Assembly: GCF_009760905.1 (NCBI RefSeq) | Contig: NZ_VIRW01000002.1 | Span: 285,194-349,193, forward strand | Reading direction: 5' to 3' | DNA length: 64,000 nt | Source: Chitinibacter sp. GC72 | GTDB lineage: Bacteria > Pseudomonadota > Gammaproteobacteria > Burkholderiales > Chitinibacteraceae | Shown: one piece after another, positions 54,287 to 64,000 of the stretch | How positions within the stretch are numbered: position 1 is the stretch's first letter | Layout: every line of letters starts with the position of its first letter | Program-made: the position numbers and the translations under genes | Notes under the pieces: generated by a model | Seen by the model: the letters and a program-made list of their open reading frames with translations, nothing else | Database searches by the model: none | Told to the model about the DNA's origin: nothing

Positions 54287-54438
54287 GGCGGGGTTTTCCA
54301 CAAGAAAATCAAAGAGTCGCAATTATCGCGGTAAATCCACCAGTTGCACAGAGTCGCATACAATTACGGGGAGGCAAAAGCATGGAAATGGGAATAATTT
54401 GCTATGGTGAAGTCACATTCAATTGAAAGGTGGCCTTC

Positions 54439-55173
54439 ATGGTATCGCGTTTAATCACTTATTTTTCCTGTGGACTCACCCTAGCAATGAGTACTACGGC
54501 GCAAGCCGATTTAACCTTTTATGTCGGCGATAACCCACCATTTAATGAGATGGTCGGCAAAATGCCCAAAGGGCTAGCCGTCGATATCGTTGAGCAGATG
54601 CTCAAACGCGCACAAATTACGTACAAATATCAAGAAAGTCCTTGGGCTAGGGCATTGTTCACCACCCAAAACGAAGCTAACACCTGCATTTTTTCTTTAG
54701 GTCGTATTCCCCAACGAGAAGGTTTGTTCACGTGGATAGGTCCGATTGCCCAAAATAAATGGGCGCTTTTCACACTAAAAAATAAAAAAATTCAACTAAA
54801 ATCTTTGGATGAGGCAAAGAAATATCCCATCGGCGGGCAGCGCAAAGATGCCAAGATGGTTTTTCTAGAAGGCAAAGGGTTTACTGTTGATCTTGCGACG
54901 GAAGAAGATCAAACAATGAAAAAGCTCTATGCGGGCCATTTAGATTTAATTGCTGGGGGCTTATACACCGCAAAAAAAATTGCCCGTGATTTGGGTTTTG
55001 ATCCGGAATCAATCAAGCCAGTACTGGTCTTCAATACAGTCGAGAATTACATCGGTTGCAGTAAAAGCACCGACCCAAAAATGATTGAGGCATTAAATAG
55101 TGCTCTATCGAATATGCAAAGCGATGGAAGTCTTAAGAAAATTACCGATCAACATATACAGAATTTTGAATAA
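54439..55173 (+). CDS. Periplasmic solute-binding protein (SBP_bac_3 type)
   Basis: This 244-residue protein has a signal peptide (LITYFSCGLTLAMSTTAQA) and the polar amino-acid-type binding fold: LTFYVGDNPPFNEM, KGLAVDIVEQMLKRAQ, SPWARALFTTQ and the late QSDGSLKKITDQH. There are no permease or ATPase genes beside it, as for many solitary proteobacterial SBP_bac_3 proteins. The A/T-rich gene stands out from its GC-rich neighbours. AAAGG precedes the ATG at 54439. Confidence 0.85.
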   Translation: MVSRLITYFSCGLTLAMSTTAQADLTFYVGDNPPFNEMVGKMPKGLAVDIVEQMLKRAQITYKYQESPWARALFTTQNEANTCIFSLGRIPQREGLFTWIGPIAQNKWALFTLKNKKIQLKSLDEAKKYPIGGQRKDAKMVFLEGKGFTVDLATEEDQTMKKLYAGHLDLIAGGLYTAKKIARDLGFDPESIKPVLVFNTVENYIGCSKSTDPKMIEALNSALSNMQSDGSLKKITDQHIQNFE

Positions 55174-55196
55174 GTACAGCAACTAAGGCATTGCAT

Positions 55197-55219
55197 AAAA
55201 AAAGCACCCGAAGGTGCTT
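55197..55219 (-). terminator. Terminator of gnd
   Basis: A 7-bp stem AAGCACC/GGTGCTT has a CGAA/TTCG tetraloop and is followed on the minus strand by a run of seven T. It could also serve the convergent binding-protein gene. Confidence 0.85.
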
Positions 55220-55237
55220 ATCCTGAAGCGAAGTCGC

Positions 55238-56149
55238 TTACTTTTTCGACATCGCGTGTCCTCCAAAGGCGTTTCGCATCAGCGACAGCATTTTCATTGC
55301 GTAGTCGTCGTTACCACGTGAAGCAAAGCGTGCGTACAAGCTCGTCGCCATCACGGGTGCAGGTACACCCAGCTCAACCGATTCGAGCACTGACCAACGG
55401 CCTTCACCTGAATCTGGCACATAGGCGTTTAGATCGGCCAACTCAACGTCATGCGAGAATGATTCAGCCACCAAGTCGAGCAGCCATGAGCGCACGACCG
55501 AGCTATGACGCCAAGTTTCAGCGATTTCAGCCACGTCCAGATCGAATTCTTTCTTCGCTTTGAGCATTGCAAAGCCTTCGGCAAAGGCTTGCATCATGCC
55601 GTACTCGATGCCGTTGTGGAGCATTTTGGTGTAGTGGCCAGAGCCAGCTGGGCCGGTGTGCGTCCAGCCGCGAGTCGCGTCGGGAGCCAAGATTTTCATA
55701 AATGGTGTGGCGATTTCAGCCGCGTCTTGATCACCACCAAACATCAAACAATAACCATTCTGCAAGCCCCACACGCCACCCGAAACGCCTGCATCAACGA
55801 ATTTGATGTCCAGCTCAGCCAATTCAGCTGCATGGCGCTGGCTGTCTTTGTACATTGCGTTGGCGCCGTCGATGATCAAGTCGCCAGGCGCGAGCAGGGT
55901 TTTCATTTCGGCAAACGCGGCTTCAGAAATATCACCCGATGGCAGCATCAGCCACACGACGCGTGGCGTTGGCAGCGCAGCGATCAATTCAGGCACAGAA
56001 GCAAAGGCACGGAAGTTGGCTTCTTCTTTTGCCAAGCCTTCACGCGTCTCAGCGCTGACATCAAAGCCAAACACATTGGCTCCGCCACGCGCGAGACGGC
56101 GCGCCATATTGCCGCCCATTTTGCCCAAACCGATCATTGCGATATTCAT
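55238..56149 (-). CDS. gnd: 6-phosphogluconate dehydrogenase, decarboxylating (short type)
   Basis: This 303-residue enzyme belongs to the short, GntZ/YqeC-like class of 6-phosphogluconate dehydrogenases. It has the dinucleotide loop GLGKMGGNMARR at the start, DAGVSGGVWGLQNGY, and the catalytic GSGHYTKMLHNGIEYGMMQ with the active-site Lys. It converts 6-phosphogluconate to ribulose 5-phosphate with NAD(P). AAGGGAC precedes the ATG at 56149; the frame extends to 56320 without other start support. Confidence 0.93.
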   Translation of the reverse strand: MNIAMIGLGKMGGNMARRLARGGANVFGFDVSAETREGLAKEEANFRAFASVPELIAALPTPRVVWLMLPSGDISEAAFAEMKTLLAPGDLIIDGANAMYKDSQRHAAELAELDIKFVDAGVSGGVWGLQNGYCLMFGGDQDAAEIATPFMKILAPDATRGWTHTGPAGSGHYTKMLHNGIEYGMMQAFAEGFAMLKAKKEFDLDVAEIAETWRHSSVVRSWLLDLVAESFSHDVELADLNAYVPDSGEGRWSVLESVELGVPAPVMATSLYARFASRGNDDYAMKMLSLMRNAFGGHAMSKK

Positions 56150-56474
56150 TGTGTAGTCCCTTCTAGGTGTCCAACTGCGGACGGATAGCCCGTAGTGTGC
56201 CTGTAGCCAGTAATCATTCGTACCCGTATTTTCTAGCAAGACAGGCCGCACGCCAAGCCAGTTTTGCACTAATTGCCTAATTAATTTACTGAATTCAGCG
56301 TTTTTGCCGCAAATACGCATGAAATCACTACAGCTTATCGGCCATGCATCACTTTGGAACTACTCCCTTTCAGCCAAAAGCAGTGACACAAAATTTGACC
56401 TGCATTAAAACCATGCAGGCGCGCTGGCTCTAAGCTGCACTTTCTGCATACCGCTAGAAAATCGGGATATTGCG
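56150..56474. other. Divergent control region between gnd and ubiU
   Basis: These 325 bp contain no coding ORF. An FNR-like site, TTGAC-N4-ATTAA, lies at 56395-56408 (8 of 10 consensus bases), about 70 bp before ubiU. Confidence 0.45.
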
Positions 56475-57482
56475 ATGTCCGCAGCCACACTGCCTGAACT
56501 GATTTGCCCTGCCGGCAGCCTGCCTGCACTGAAAGCCGCCGTTGATCACGGTGCCGATGCGGTGTATCTGGGGTTCAAAAATGCCACCAATGCCCGCAAT
56601 TTTGCCGGGCTCAATTTTACCGATGCACAAATCCGCAGCGGCATCGACTACGCCCAATCACGCGGTCGCGAAGTGCTGGTGGCGATCAATACCTACGCCC
56701 AGGCCGGTCGCGTCAAAGAATGGCACGCCGCGATTGATGCCGCTGCCGACGCCGGGGCCAATGCGGTGATCCTGGCCGATTTGGGCTTGCTCGATTACGC
56801 AATGCGTGTGCATCCGCAACTCAATCGCCATTTGTCGGTACAAGGCTCGGCGACCAATTTTGAGGCCGTGAATCTGGCGCAGGATTATTTCGGCATTCGC
56901 CGCGCCGTGCTACCGCGCGTGCTGACTTTACCGCAGGTTGAATTCGTCATTAAAAACACGACGGTCGAGATTGAAGTCTTCGGCTTTGGCAGCTTATGCG
57001 TGATGGCCGAAGGCCGCTGCATTCTGTCGAGCTACGCAACGGGCGAATCGCCTAATACCCATGGGGTGTGTTCGCCTGCAAGCCATGTGCAATGGCTGCC
57101 ACAGGGCAATACCATGGATACACGACTCAATGGCATATTGATCGATCATTTCGAGGCTGGCGAGCCTGCCGGTTATCCCACGCTGTGCAAAGGGCGTTTT
57201 GAAGTAAATGACGCCACTTACTACGCCCTGGAAGAACCGACCAGCCTGAATGCCTTGTCGGTGTTGCCCGAGCTATTACGTATTGGCGTGCGCGCCATCA
57301 AAGTGGAAGGCCGCCAGCGCAGCCCGGCCTATACAGCAGAAGTCACTAAAACATTGCGCGCCGCGCTTGATGCCGCCGCTGACGCGCGCTACACGGTCAA
57401 GCCCGCGTGGCAGCAGACGCTGAGCAAGGTCTCCGAAGGCCACCAGCAAACACTGGGAGCCTATAGCCGGCCATGGCGCTAA
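56475..57482 (+). CDS. ubiU: Ubiquinone anaerobic biosynthesis protein UbiU
   Basis: This 335-residue U32-family protein, with UbiV, carries out O2-independent hydroxylation of the ubiquinone ring. Cysteines 175, 182, 199 and 238 keep the same 7-17-39 spacing as the [4Fe-4S] ligands of E. coli UbiU. LICPAGSLPALKAAVDHGADAVYLG and MAEGRC are typical. It is separated from ubiV by one gene on the opposite strand, whose 3' end overlaps ubiU by 4 bp. Confidence 0.95.
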   Translation: MSAATLPELICPAGSLPALKAAVDHGADAVYLGFKNATNARNFAGLNFTDAQIRSGIDYAQSRGREVLVAINTYAQAGRVKEWHAAIDAAADAGANAVILADLGLLDYAMRVHPQLNRHLSVQGSATNFEAVNLAQDYFGIRRAVLPRVLTLPQVEFVIKNTTVEIEVFGFGSLCVMAEGRCILSSYATGESPNTHGVCSPASHVQWLPQGNTMDTRLNGILIDHFEAGEPAGYPTLCKGRFEVNDATYYALEEPTSLNALSVLPELLRIGVRAIKVEGRQRSPAYTAEVTKTLRAALDAAADARYTVKPAWQQTLSKVSEGHQQTLGAYSRPWR

Positions 57483-58102
57483 GCGGCAGCCCTTTGCCCC
57501 TTGCGCGAGCGAGCCTGACGTACGGGTTTGACAGGAATGGATGGAATAAAGATATGTTTGGCAAACAGCGTGGCCGAAGCGGTTGCACCCAGCACGATCA
57601 CCAGATAAGTCACCATAAAACCGGAGTAACCTAGGATGGCAGTCAAAGGACGGGCAATACCCAGAAAAGCGGCAAAAACCCAGGATGCACCTGATAAAGC
57701 ACCCAGCATGAGCATCAGGTAAATACGGCGGTGCGCCAGCTGATTCAGATCGGTTTTCTGCGCAAAATGCGGCAGGACAAAACGATGCAATAAATAACCA
57801 TTGATGCTCAAAATGCTCACCACGGTTAATTTGGCGATGAGTTTGGGCTTGGCGACTAATTCGGCCCAAGAAGGAAAATGACCAAAATCAATCGCAATAA
57901 TGCTCAAACCCGTTAGCCAGAGAAAACCCAGCGCAATACAGGCTACGCGGCTTAAATCATGCAATGCCGCACGCTCCTGATCATTGAGCACACCGCGTTT
58001 GAGCAGGAATTTGACATCGGATAATAAAATAGCCCCCAAGGCCACGCAGCAAGCCAGTAAATGTGGGAATAGCACCAGGACGCGCAATGAACTTTCTGTC
58101 AT
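57479..58102 (-). CDS. Multi-pass membrane protein of unknown function
   Basis: This 207-residue protein has five or six hydrophobic segments, histidines within or near them (PHLLACC near residue 13, LHDLSR, HRFVLPHF) and a basic tail (VRQARSRKGQRAAA). The His placing hints at a haem-binding or electron-transfer membrane protein, but that is a guess. It is wedged between ubiU and ubiV on the opposite strand. Confidence 0.7.
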   Translation of the reverse strand: MTESSLRVLVLFPHLLACCVALGAILLSDVKFLLKRGVLNDQERAALHDLSRVACIALGFLWLTGLSIIAIDFGHFPSWAELVAKPKLIAKLTVVSILSINGYLLHRFVLPHFAQKTDLNQLAHRRIYLMLMLGALSGASWVFAAFLGIARPLTAILGYSGFMVTYLVIVLGATASATLFAKHIFIPSIPVKPVRQARSRKGQRAAA

Positions 58103-58183
58103 TTATTTTCTCATTACTGTTTTTTTAAGCATATGCTTTGCAAAATTAGACCATTTCAGCAGCGCAAGGCGCAGCAGATTTTA

Positions 58184-58199
58184 TGTGATGTAGTTCACT
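58184..58199. promoter_or_regulatory. CRP-like palindrome
   Basis: TGTGATGTAGTTCACT matches the CRP core TGTGA-N6-TCACA at 9 of 10 core positions. It lies between the membrane-protein gene (82 bp upstream of its start) and ubiV. Confidence 0.5.
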
Positions 58200-58255
58200 T
58201 AAAATAAATTACATTCAGGTTTTCGAATATTGCCAGGAAACTGAAATACATCCAA

Positions 58256-58269
58256 TTGATTTATATCGT
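58256..58269. promoter_or_regulatory. FNR/ANR-like site upstream of ubiV
   Basis: TTGAT-TTAT-ATCGT matches the FNR consensus TTGAT-N4-ATCAA at 8 of 10 positions, about 100 bp before ubiV. UbiU/V/T act in anaerobic ubiquinone synthesis, so oxygen control would make sense. Confidence 0.45.
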
Positions 58270-58368
58270 TAATTTCTTACTCAGATGATCGCGAACCTTC
58301 GCCCAGTAGCAATCGCATCAAATATTACTGTTGTAGAAAGTTCCCAAACCCACACAATTGGTATCAAT

Positions 58369-59250
58369 ATGCAATTGACCCTAGGTCCTTTACTCTATTA
58401 CTGGCCCAAGCAAGAGGTACTCGATTTTTACGCGCAAGCGGCCGATTGGACACTGGCCAGCATCTATCTGGGTGAAGTCGTCTGCGCACGGCGACATGAA
58501 TTGCGCACAGCCGACTGGTTGGCGCTGGGCACCGAGCTGGCGCAAAGCGGCAAGCAAGTCATCTACAGCTCGCAAGCCGTGCTGGAATCGGGCTCTGATC
58601 TATCCAGCCTGCGCAAACTCGCCCAAGCAGGCGGCTTATTGGAAGCGAATGATTTAGGTGCGATTCGCATCGCCCGCGAGGCCGGGATCGCCTACGTCGC
58701 CGGACCGCATTTAAATATCTACAATGGCCCGGCACTCGATTGGCACGCCAATGCAGGCGCCACACGCTGGGTAGCCCCGTTGGAAGCCAGCGCAAAGACT
58801 GTGGCCGCCATTCTGGCTGAAAAAACGCTGACGATTGAAACCGAGATTTTTGCGCATGGCCGACTGCCGCTGGCGTTTTCAGCCCGCTGCTTTACCGCCC
58901 GCCACTTTGATCTAAGTAAGGATGCGTGTGAGTTTAAATGCATCGAACACGCCGATGGCATGTTGCTCAAGACTCGCGAGGGGCAGGATTTCCTGCGCAT
59001 CAATGGTATTCAAACCCAATCGGCCGCCTGTCATGCATTGATTAATGATGTGCCACAACTGCGCAATATCGATTATCTGCGCATCAGCCCACAAGCAGGG
59101 TATACCGCTGAAATCATTGCTACCTATGACTCACAGATCAATACCCAGCAATATACAGCCAACTGGACACAGATTAATCCGGAAGGTCTGGTCAATGGCT
59201 ACTGGCATGGTCAGGCAGGCATTCACTCTACGCCTGAGGTGTTGACATGA
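58369..59250 (+). CDS. ubiV: Ubiquinone anaerobic biosynthesis protein UbiV
   Basis: This 293-residue U32-family partner of UbiU has cysteines 39, 174, 187 and 191, reproducing the C-x(12)-C-x(3)-C spacing of the E. coli UbiV cluster ligands ([20 protein letters not shown]). The ATG at 58369 begins [12 protein letters not shown], the usual UbiV start. It overlaps ubiT by 4 bp. Confidence 0.95.
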   Translation: MQLTLGPLLYYWPKQEVLDFYAQAADWTLASIYLGEVVCARRHELRTADWLALGTELAQSGKQVIYSSQAVLESGSDLSSLRKLAQAGGLLEANDLGAIRIAREAGIAYVAGPHLNIYNGPALDWHANAGATRWVAPLEASAKTVAAILAEKTLTIETEIFAHGRLPLAFSARCFTARHFDLSKDACEFKCIEHADGMLLKTREGQDFLRINGIQTQSAACHALINDVPQLRNIDYLRISPQAGYTAEIIATYDSQINTQQYTANWTQINPEGLVNGYWHGQAGIHSTPEVLT

Positions 59251-59678
59251 AAATCCCCCCAACTTTGATCCGCGTCCTACAACGTTTACCCGAAGCGCCG
59301 CCCGCTTTTGCAGTGGTAGCAGCACTCAATCTGGTACGTCGGCAACTGTGGCCCGAAGAAGACTTTGCCTGGCTAGAAGGTCGCACGGTACGATTGCAAG
59401 CCAGCGACATCGGCTGCGGGCTCTCGTATAGTTTTCAGCGCGGGCGCTTTGTCACCAGCACGCAAACGCCAGATGTGATCTTTGGCGCGAGCTTGGCCGA
59501 TTACTGGATTATCGCTCGCCGCCAAGAAGACCCCGACACGCTGTTTTTCCAGCGTCGCTTAAGTATCTGCGGCGATACTGAGCTGGGTTTACAGCTAAAA
59601 AACCTGATGGATGCAACCGATTTCTCGCCGCTATTCGAAAAAATCCCGCAGGCAATCCGCCTACGATTTGGCATATGA
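59247..59678 (+). CDS. ubiT: Ubiquinone anaerobic biosynthesis accessory factor UbiT (SCP2 domain)
   Basis: This 143-residue SCP2-like lipid-binding protein supplies the hydrophobic ubiquinone intermediates to the anaerobic pathway. Typical parts are [22 protein letters not shown], the [44 protein letters not shown] block, and a short end. It is translationally coupled to ubiV. Confidence 0.92.
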   Translation: MKIPPTLIRVLQRLPEAPPAFAVVAALNLVRRQLWPEEDFAWLEGRTVRLQASDIGCGLSYSFQRGRFVTSTQTPDVIFGASLADYWIIARRQEDPDTLFFQRRLSICGDTELGLQLKNLMDATDFSPLFEKIPQAIRLRFGI

Positions 59679-59693
59679 TATTCGCATCAAACA

Positions 59694-59725
59694 AAAAGCC
59701 CTACTCAGCGAGTTGGGCTTTTTTC
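59694..59725 (+). terminator. Terminator of ubiVT
   Basis: AGCCC and GGGCT with an ACTC/GAGT inner stem (one T:T mismatch) are followed by six T, 16 bp past the ubiT stop. Confidence 0.8.
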
Positions 59726-59750
59726 ATACCTTTTCATACCGTAGATAGCA

Positions 59751-59780
59751 AAAGACCCAGCTCATTGAGCTGGGTCTGTA
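59751..59780 (-). terminator. Terminator of the rRNA operon
   Basis: AGACCCAGCTCA faces TGAGCTGGGTCT, and the minus strand then continues with TTTTGCTATC. It is the distal terminator after the last 5S gene. Confidence 0.85.
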
Positions 59781-59785
59781 TGGGG

Positions 59786-59902
59786 AGTTTGGCAATGACC
59801 TACTTTCACACGGGCAATCCGCACTATCATCGGCGCTGAGGCGTTTCACTGTCCTGTTCGGGATGGGAAGGAGTGGGACCACCTCGCTATGGTCACCAAA
59901 CA
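59786..59902 (-). rRNA. rrf: 5S ribosomal RNA, distal copy
   Basis: This gene of about 117 nt is read on the minus strand as GGTGACCATAGCGAGG ... GGTCATTGCCAAAC. It carries the 5S features CCCATCCCGAACAG and CGCCGATGATAGTG. It is identical to the proximal copy apart from the terminal stem. Confidence 0.95.
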
Positions 59903-59994
59903 AAACTGGATGTCTTTCGTGTCCGATATTCTGGCTCACCAAAAACGAAATTTTGTTTAAATTACTGTCTTGCTGTTACTTAATAACGACAAAT

Positions 59995-60022
59995 ACCCAG
60001 CTCACCGAGCTGGGTATTTGAA
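59995..60022 (-). terminator. Hairpin between the two 5S genes
   Basis: AATACCCAGCTC and GAGCTGGGTATT form a strong stem right after the proximal 5S gene. On the minus strand it is followed by TGTCGTTATT, with only a weak T-run, so read-through to the second 5S is likely. Confidence 0.65.
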
Positions 60023-60028
60023 TAGCGG

Positions 60029-60145
60029 AGTCTGGCAATGACCTACTTTCACACGGGCAATCCGCACTATCATCGGCGCTGAGGCGTTTCACTGTCCTGT
60101 TCGGGATGGGAAGGAGTGGGACCACCTCGCTATGGTCACCAGACA
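60029..60145 (-). rRNA. rrf: 5S ribosomal RNA, proximal copy
   Basis: This is the first 5S gene after 23S, about 117 nt. Its body is the same as the distal copy; ends differ in the pairing bases (TGTCTGG ... CCAGACT against TGTTTGG ... CCAAACT), so each keeps its own closed helix I. Confidence 0.95.
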
Positions 60146-60197
60146 AAACTGGGTGAGTTAACTGCTTGGGCTCTGGCCTTCACAATCACTCGAAATC

Positions 60198-60212
60198 AAT
60201 AGAAGAAGTAAT
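60198..60212 (-). other. 3' arm of the 23S precursor processing stem
   Basis: The 15 bases AATAGAAGAAGTAAT (plus strand) downstream of 23S are exactly complementary in the transcript to 63342-63356 upstream of 23S. They would pair around the whole 23S precursor, the usual RNase III substrate. Confidence 0.7.
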
Positions 60213-60281
60213 CTTATTTCTCTTAACTCACATTTACAATCTGGGTCGATTGCACCTGTCGCTTAACGCGTCTCAGGTTAT

Positions 60282-63169
<2,888 letters not shown>

Positions 63170-63503
63170 TATAACCTCAAACACGTTTTACCGTACTCTT
63201 GGTCAGAGTTTCGTATTTACGACTTGTTGAATGGTTTCTCAGGCCATTCAACGCTGATCTTTCGATCAGAGATACAATCAACCCAATTTATTACTGTCAG
63301 AACTGGCATTCACCAATTCTCACATTGTTTAATTAGGAGATATTACTTCTTCTATTTTGTTAAAGAACGATACAGATGCCAAAGGCATTCTGATTTAAGA
63401 AACCAGAACAAAATAAACAAATCAGAATTAATTCTGCTTGCTTACTGAATTCTAAATTCTCAAGAGAGACTTTCGCCGTAGGCGTAGTGCCCACCGCAAG
63501 GTG
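63170..63503 (-). other. tRNA-Ala to 23S internal transcribed spacer
   Basis: This spacer has no gene. It holds a boxA-like antitermination element (TCTTTAACAAAATA on the minus strand, 63366-63353) and the 5' arm of the 23S processing stem (63342-63356). Confidence 0.7.
63342..63356 (-). other. 5' arm of the 23S precursor processing stem
   Basis: This stretch is exactly complementary in the transcript to 60198-60212 beyond the 23S 3' end. It directly follows boxA. Confidence 0.7.
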
Positions 63504-63579
63504 TGGTGGAGGATGACGGGATCGAACCGACGACCCCCTGCTTGCAAAGCAGGTGCTCTCCCAACTGAGCTAATCCCCC
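63504..63579 (-). tRNA. tRNA-Ala(TGC)
   Basis: This 76-nt gene includes an encoded CCA. Anticodon TGC is at 63546-63544. The acceptor starts GGGGGAT and ends ATCCTCCACCA. It is the usual Ala gene of the rRNA spacer. Confidence 0.97.
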
Positions 63580-63618
63580 AATCTGGCATTTCTAAGCTGT
63601 TTCCACTTACAAGGTAAA

Positions 63619-63695
63619 TGGTGGGTCAAGCTGGAATCGAACCAGCGACCCCCGCCTTATCAAGACGGTGCTCTAACCGACTGAGCTACTGACCC
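63619..63695 (-). tRNA. tRNA-Ile(GAT)
   Basis: This 77-nt gene includes an encoded CCA. Anticodon GAT is at 63661-63659. The acceptor stem GGGTCAG pairs with TTGACCC. It lies next to tRNA-Ala in the 16S-23S spacer. Confidence 0.96.
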
Positions 63696-63814
63696 AGCTT
63701 CCAACCAAGTCCGTAACCCTGCAATGAATTGCTTCATTGCTCAGCTACTTTCTCTGTATCTTCAAACTCTACAGCCGATGAGTGTGAGTACTTGACCCGA
63801 AGGTCTTTTCTCTT

Positions 63815-64000
<186 letters not shown>

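Overview
The window comes from a betaproteobacterium, most likely in the Neisseriales (Chitinibacteraceae/Chromobacteriaceae neighbourhood). This rests on the gene set: rsmD beside ftsY-ftsE-ftsX, an ahcY gene behind an S-adenosylhomocysteine riboswitch, a pair of Neisseria-like LpxL acyltransferases next to metK, and the anaerobic ubiquinone genes ubiT/U/V. All assignments come from reading the sequence; no database search was run.

Layout. 1-5800 is core: the start of an SbtA-type bicarbonate permease, a TPR protein, a 2[4Fe-4S] ferredoxin, rsmD, ftsY, ftsE and ftsX. 5838-16632 is an accessory surface or secretion cluster: two DUF6916-like proteins (one with a Tat signal), a GNAT acetyltransferase, three tail-collar (MdpB-like) paralogues, a lipoprotein, and a 2296-residue DUF4347 protein with seven near-identical 101-103 residue repeats, RTX nonapeptides and a DUF4214 tail. 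16763-18717 holds a histidine phosphatase and a split ThrE-type exporter (YjjB/YjjP). Three identical initiator tRNA genes follow (18895-19316).

19489-29909 looks like a decaying accessory region: a HAD phosphatase, a PcfJ-like protein, a DUF2130 gene collapsed by an internal deletion, a chimera of a WYL regulator and the tail of a Sir2-like protein, a HIT protein overlapping an HNH endonuclease that may recognise phosphorothioate DNA, DNA polymerase II, and an alpha/beta hydrolase broken by an in-frame TGA. 30078-41590 is a complete iron system: a TonB receptor transcribed away from an eight-gene operon that makes, exports, re-imports and reduces a hydroxamate siderophore. Both directions share a Fur box that overlaps two opposed promoters.

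41619-59678 is mixed housekeeping: a WYL regulator with a VOC protein behind a 12-bp palindrome, dienelactone hydrolase, Rho-binding antiterminator, ahcY, metK, two LpxL-type acyltransferases, a metallophosphoesterase, YegD-type Hsp70, an AstE/AspA-like zinc enzyme, 6-phosphogluconate dehydrogenase and UbiU/UbiV/UbiT. The right end is a minus-strand rRNA operon: 16S (partial), tRNA-Ile, tRNA-Ala, 23S, and two tandem 5S genes, each with its own terminator.

The best candidate for an undescribed system is the 5838-16632 cluster. Its giant protein starts with a DUF4347 domain in which a His-Gly block and a Gly-Cys block are spaced as in clan CD cysteine peptidases.
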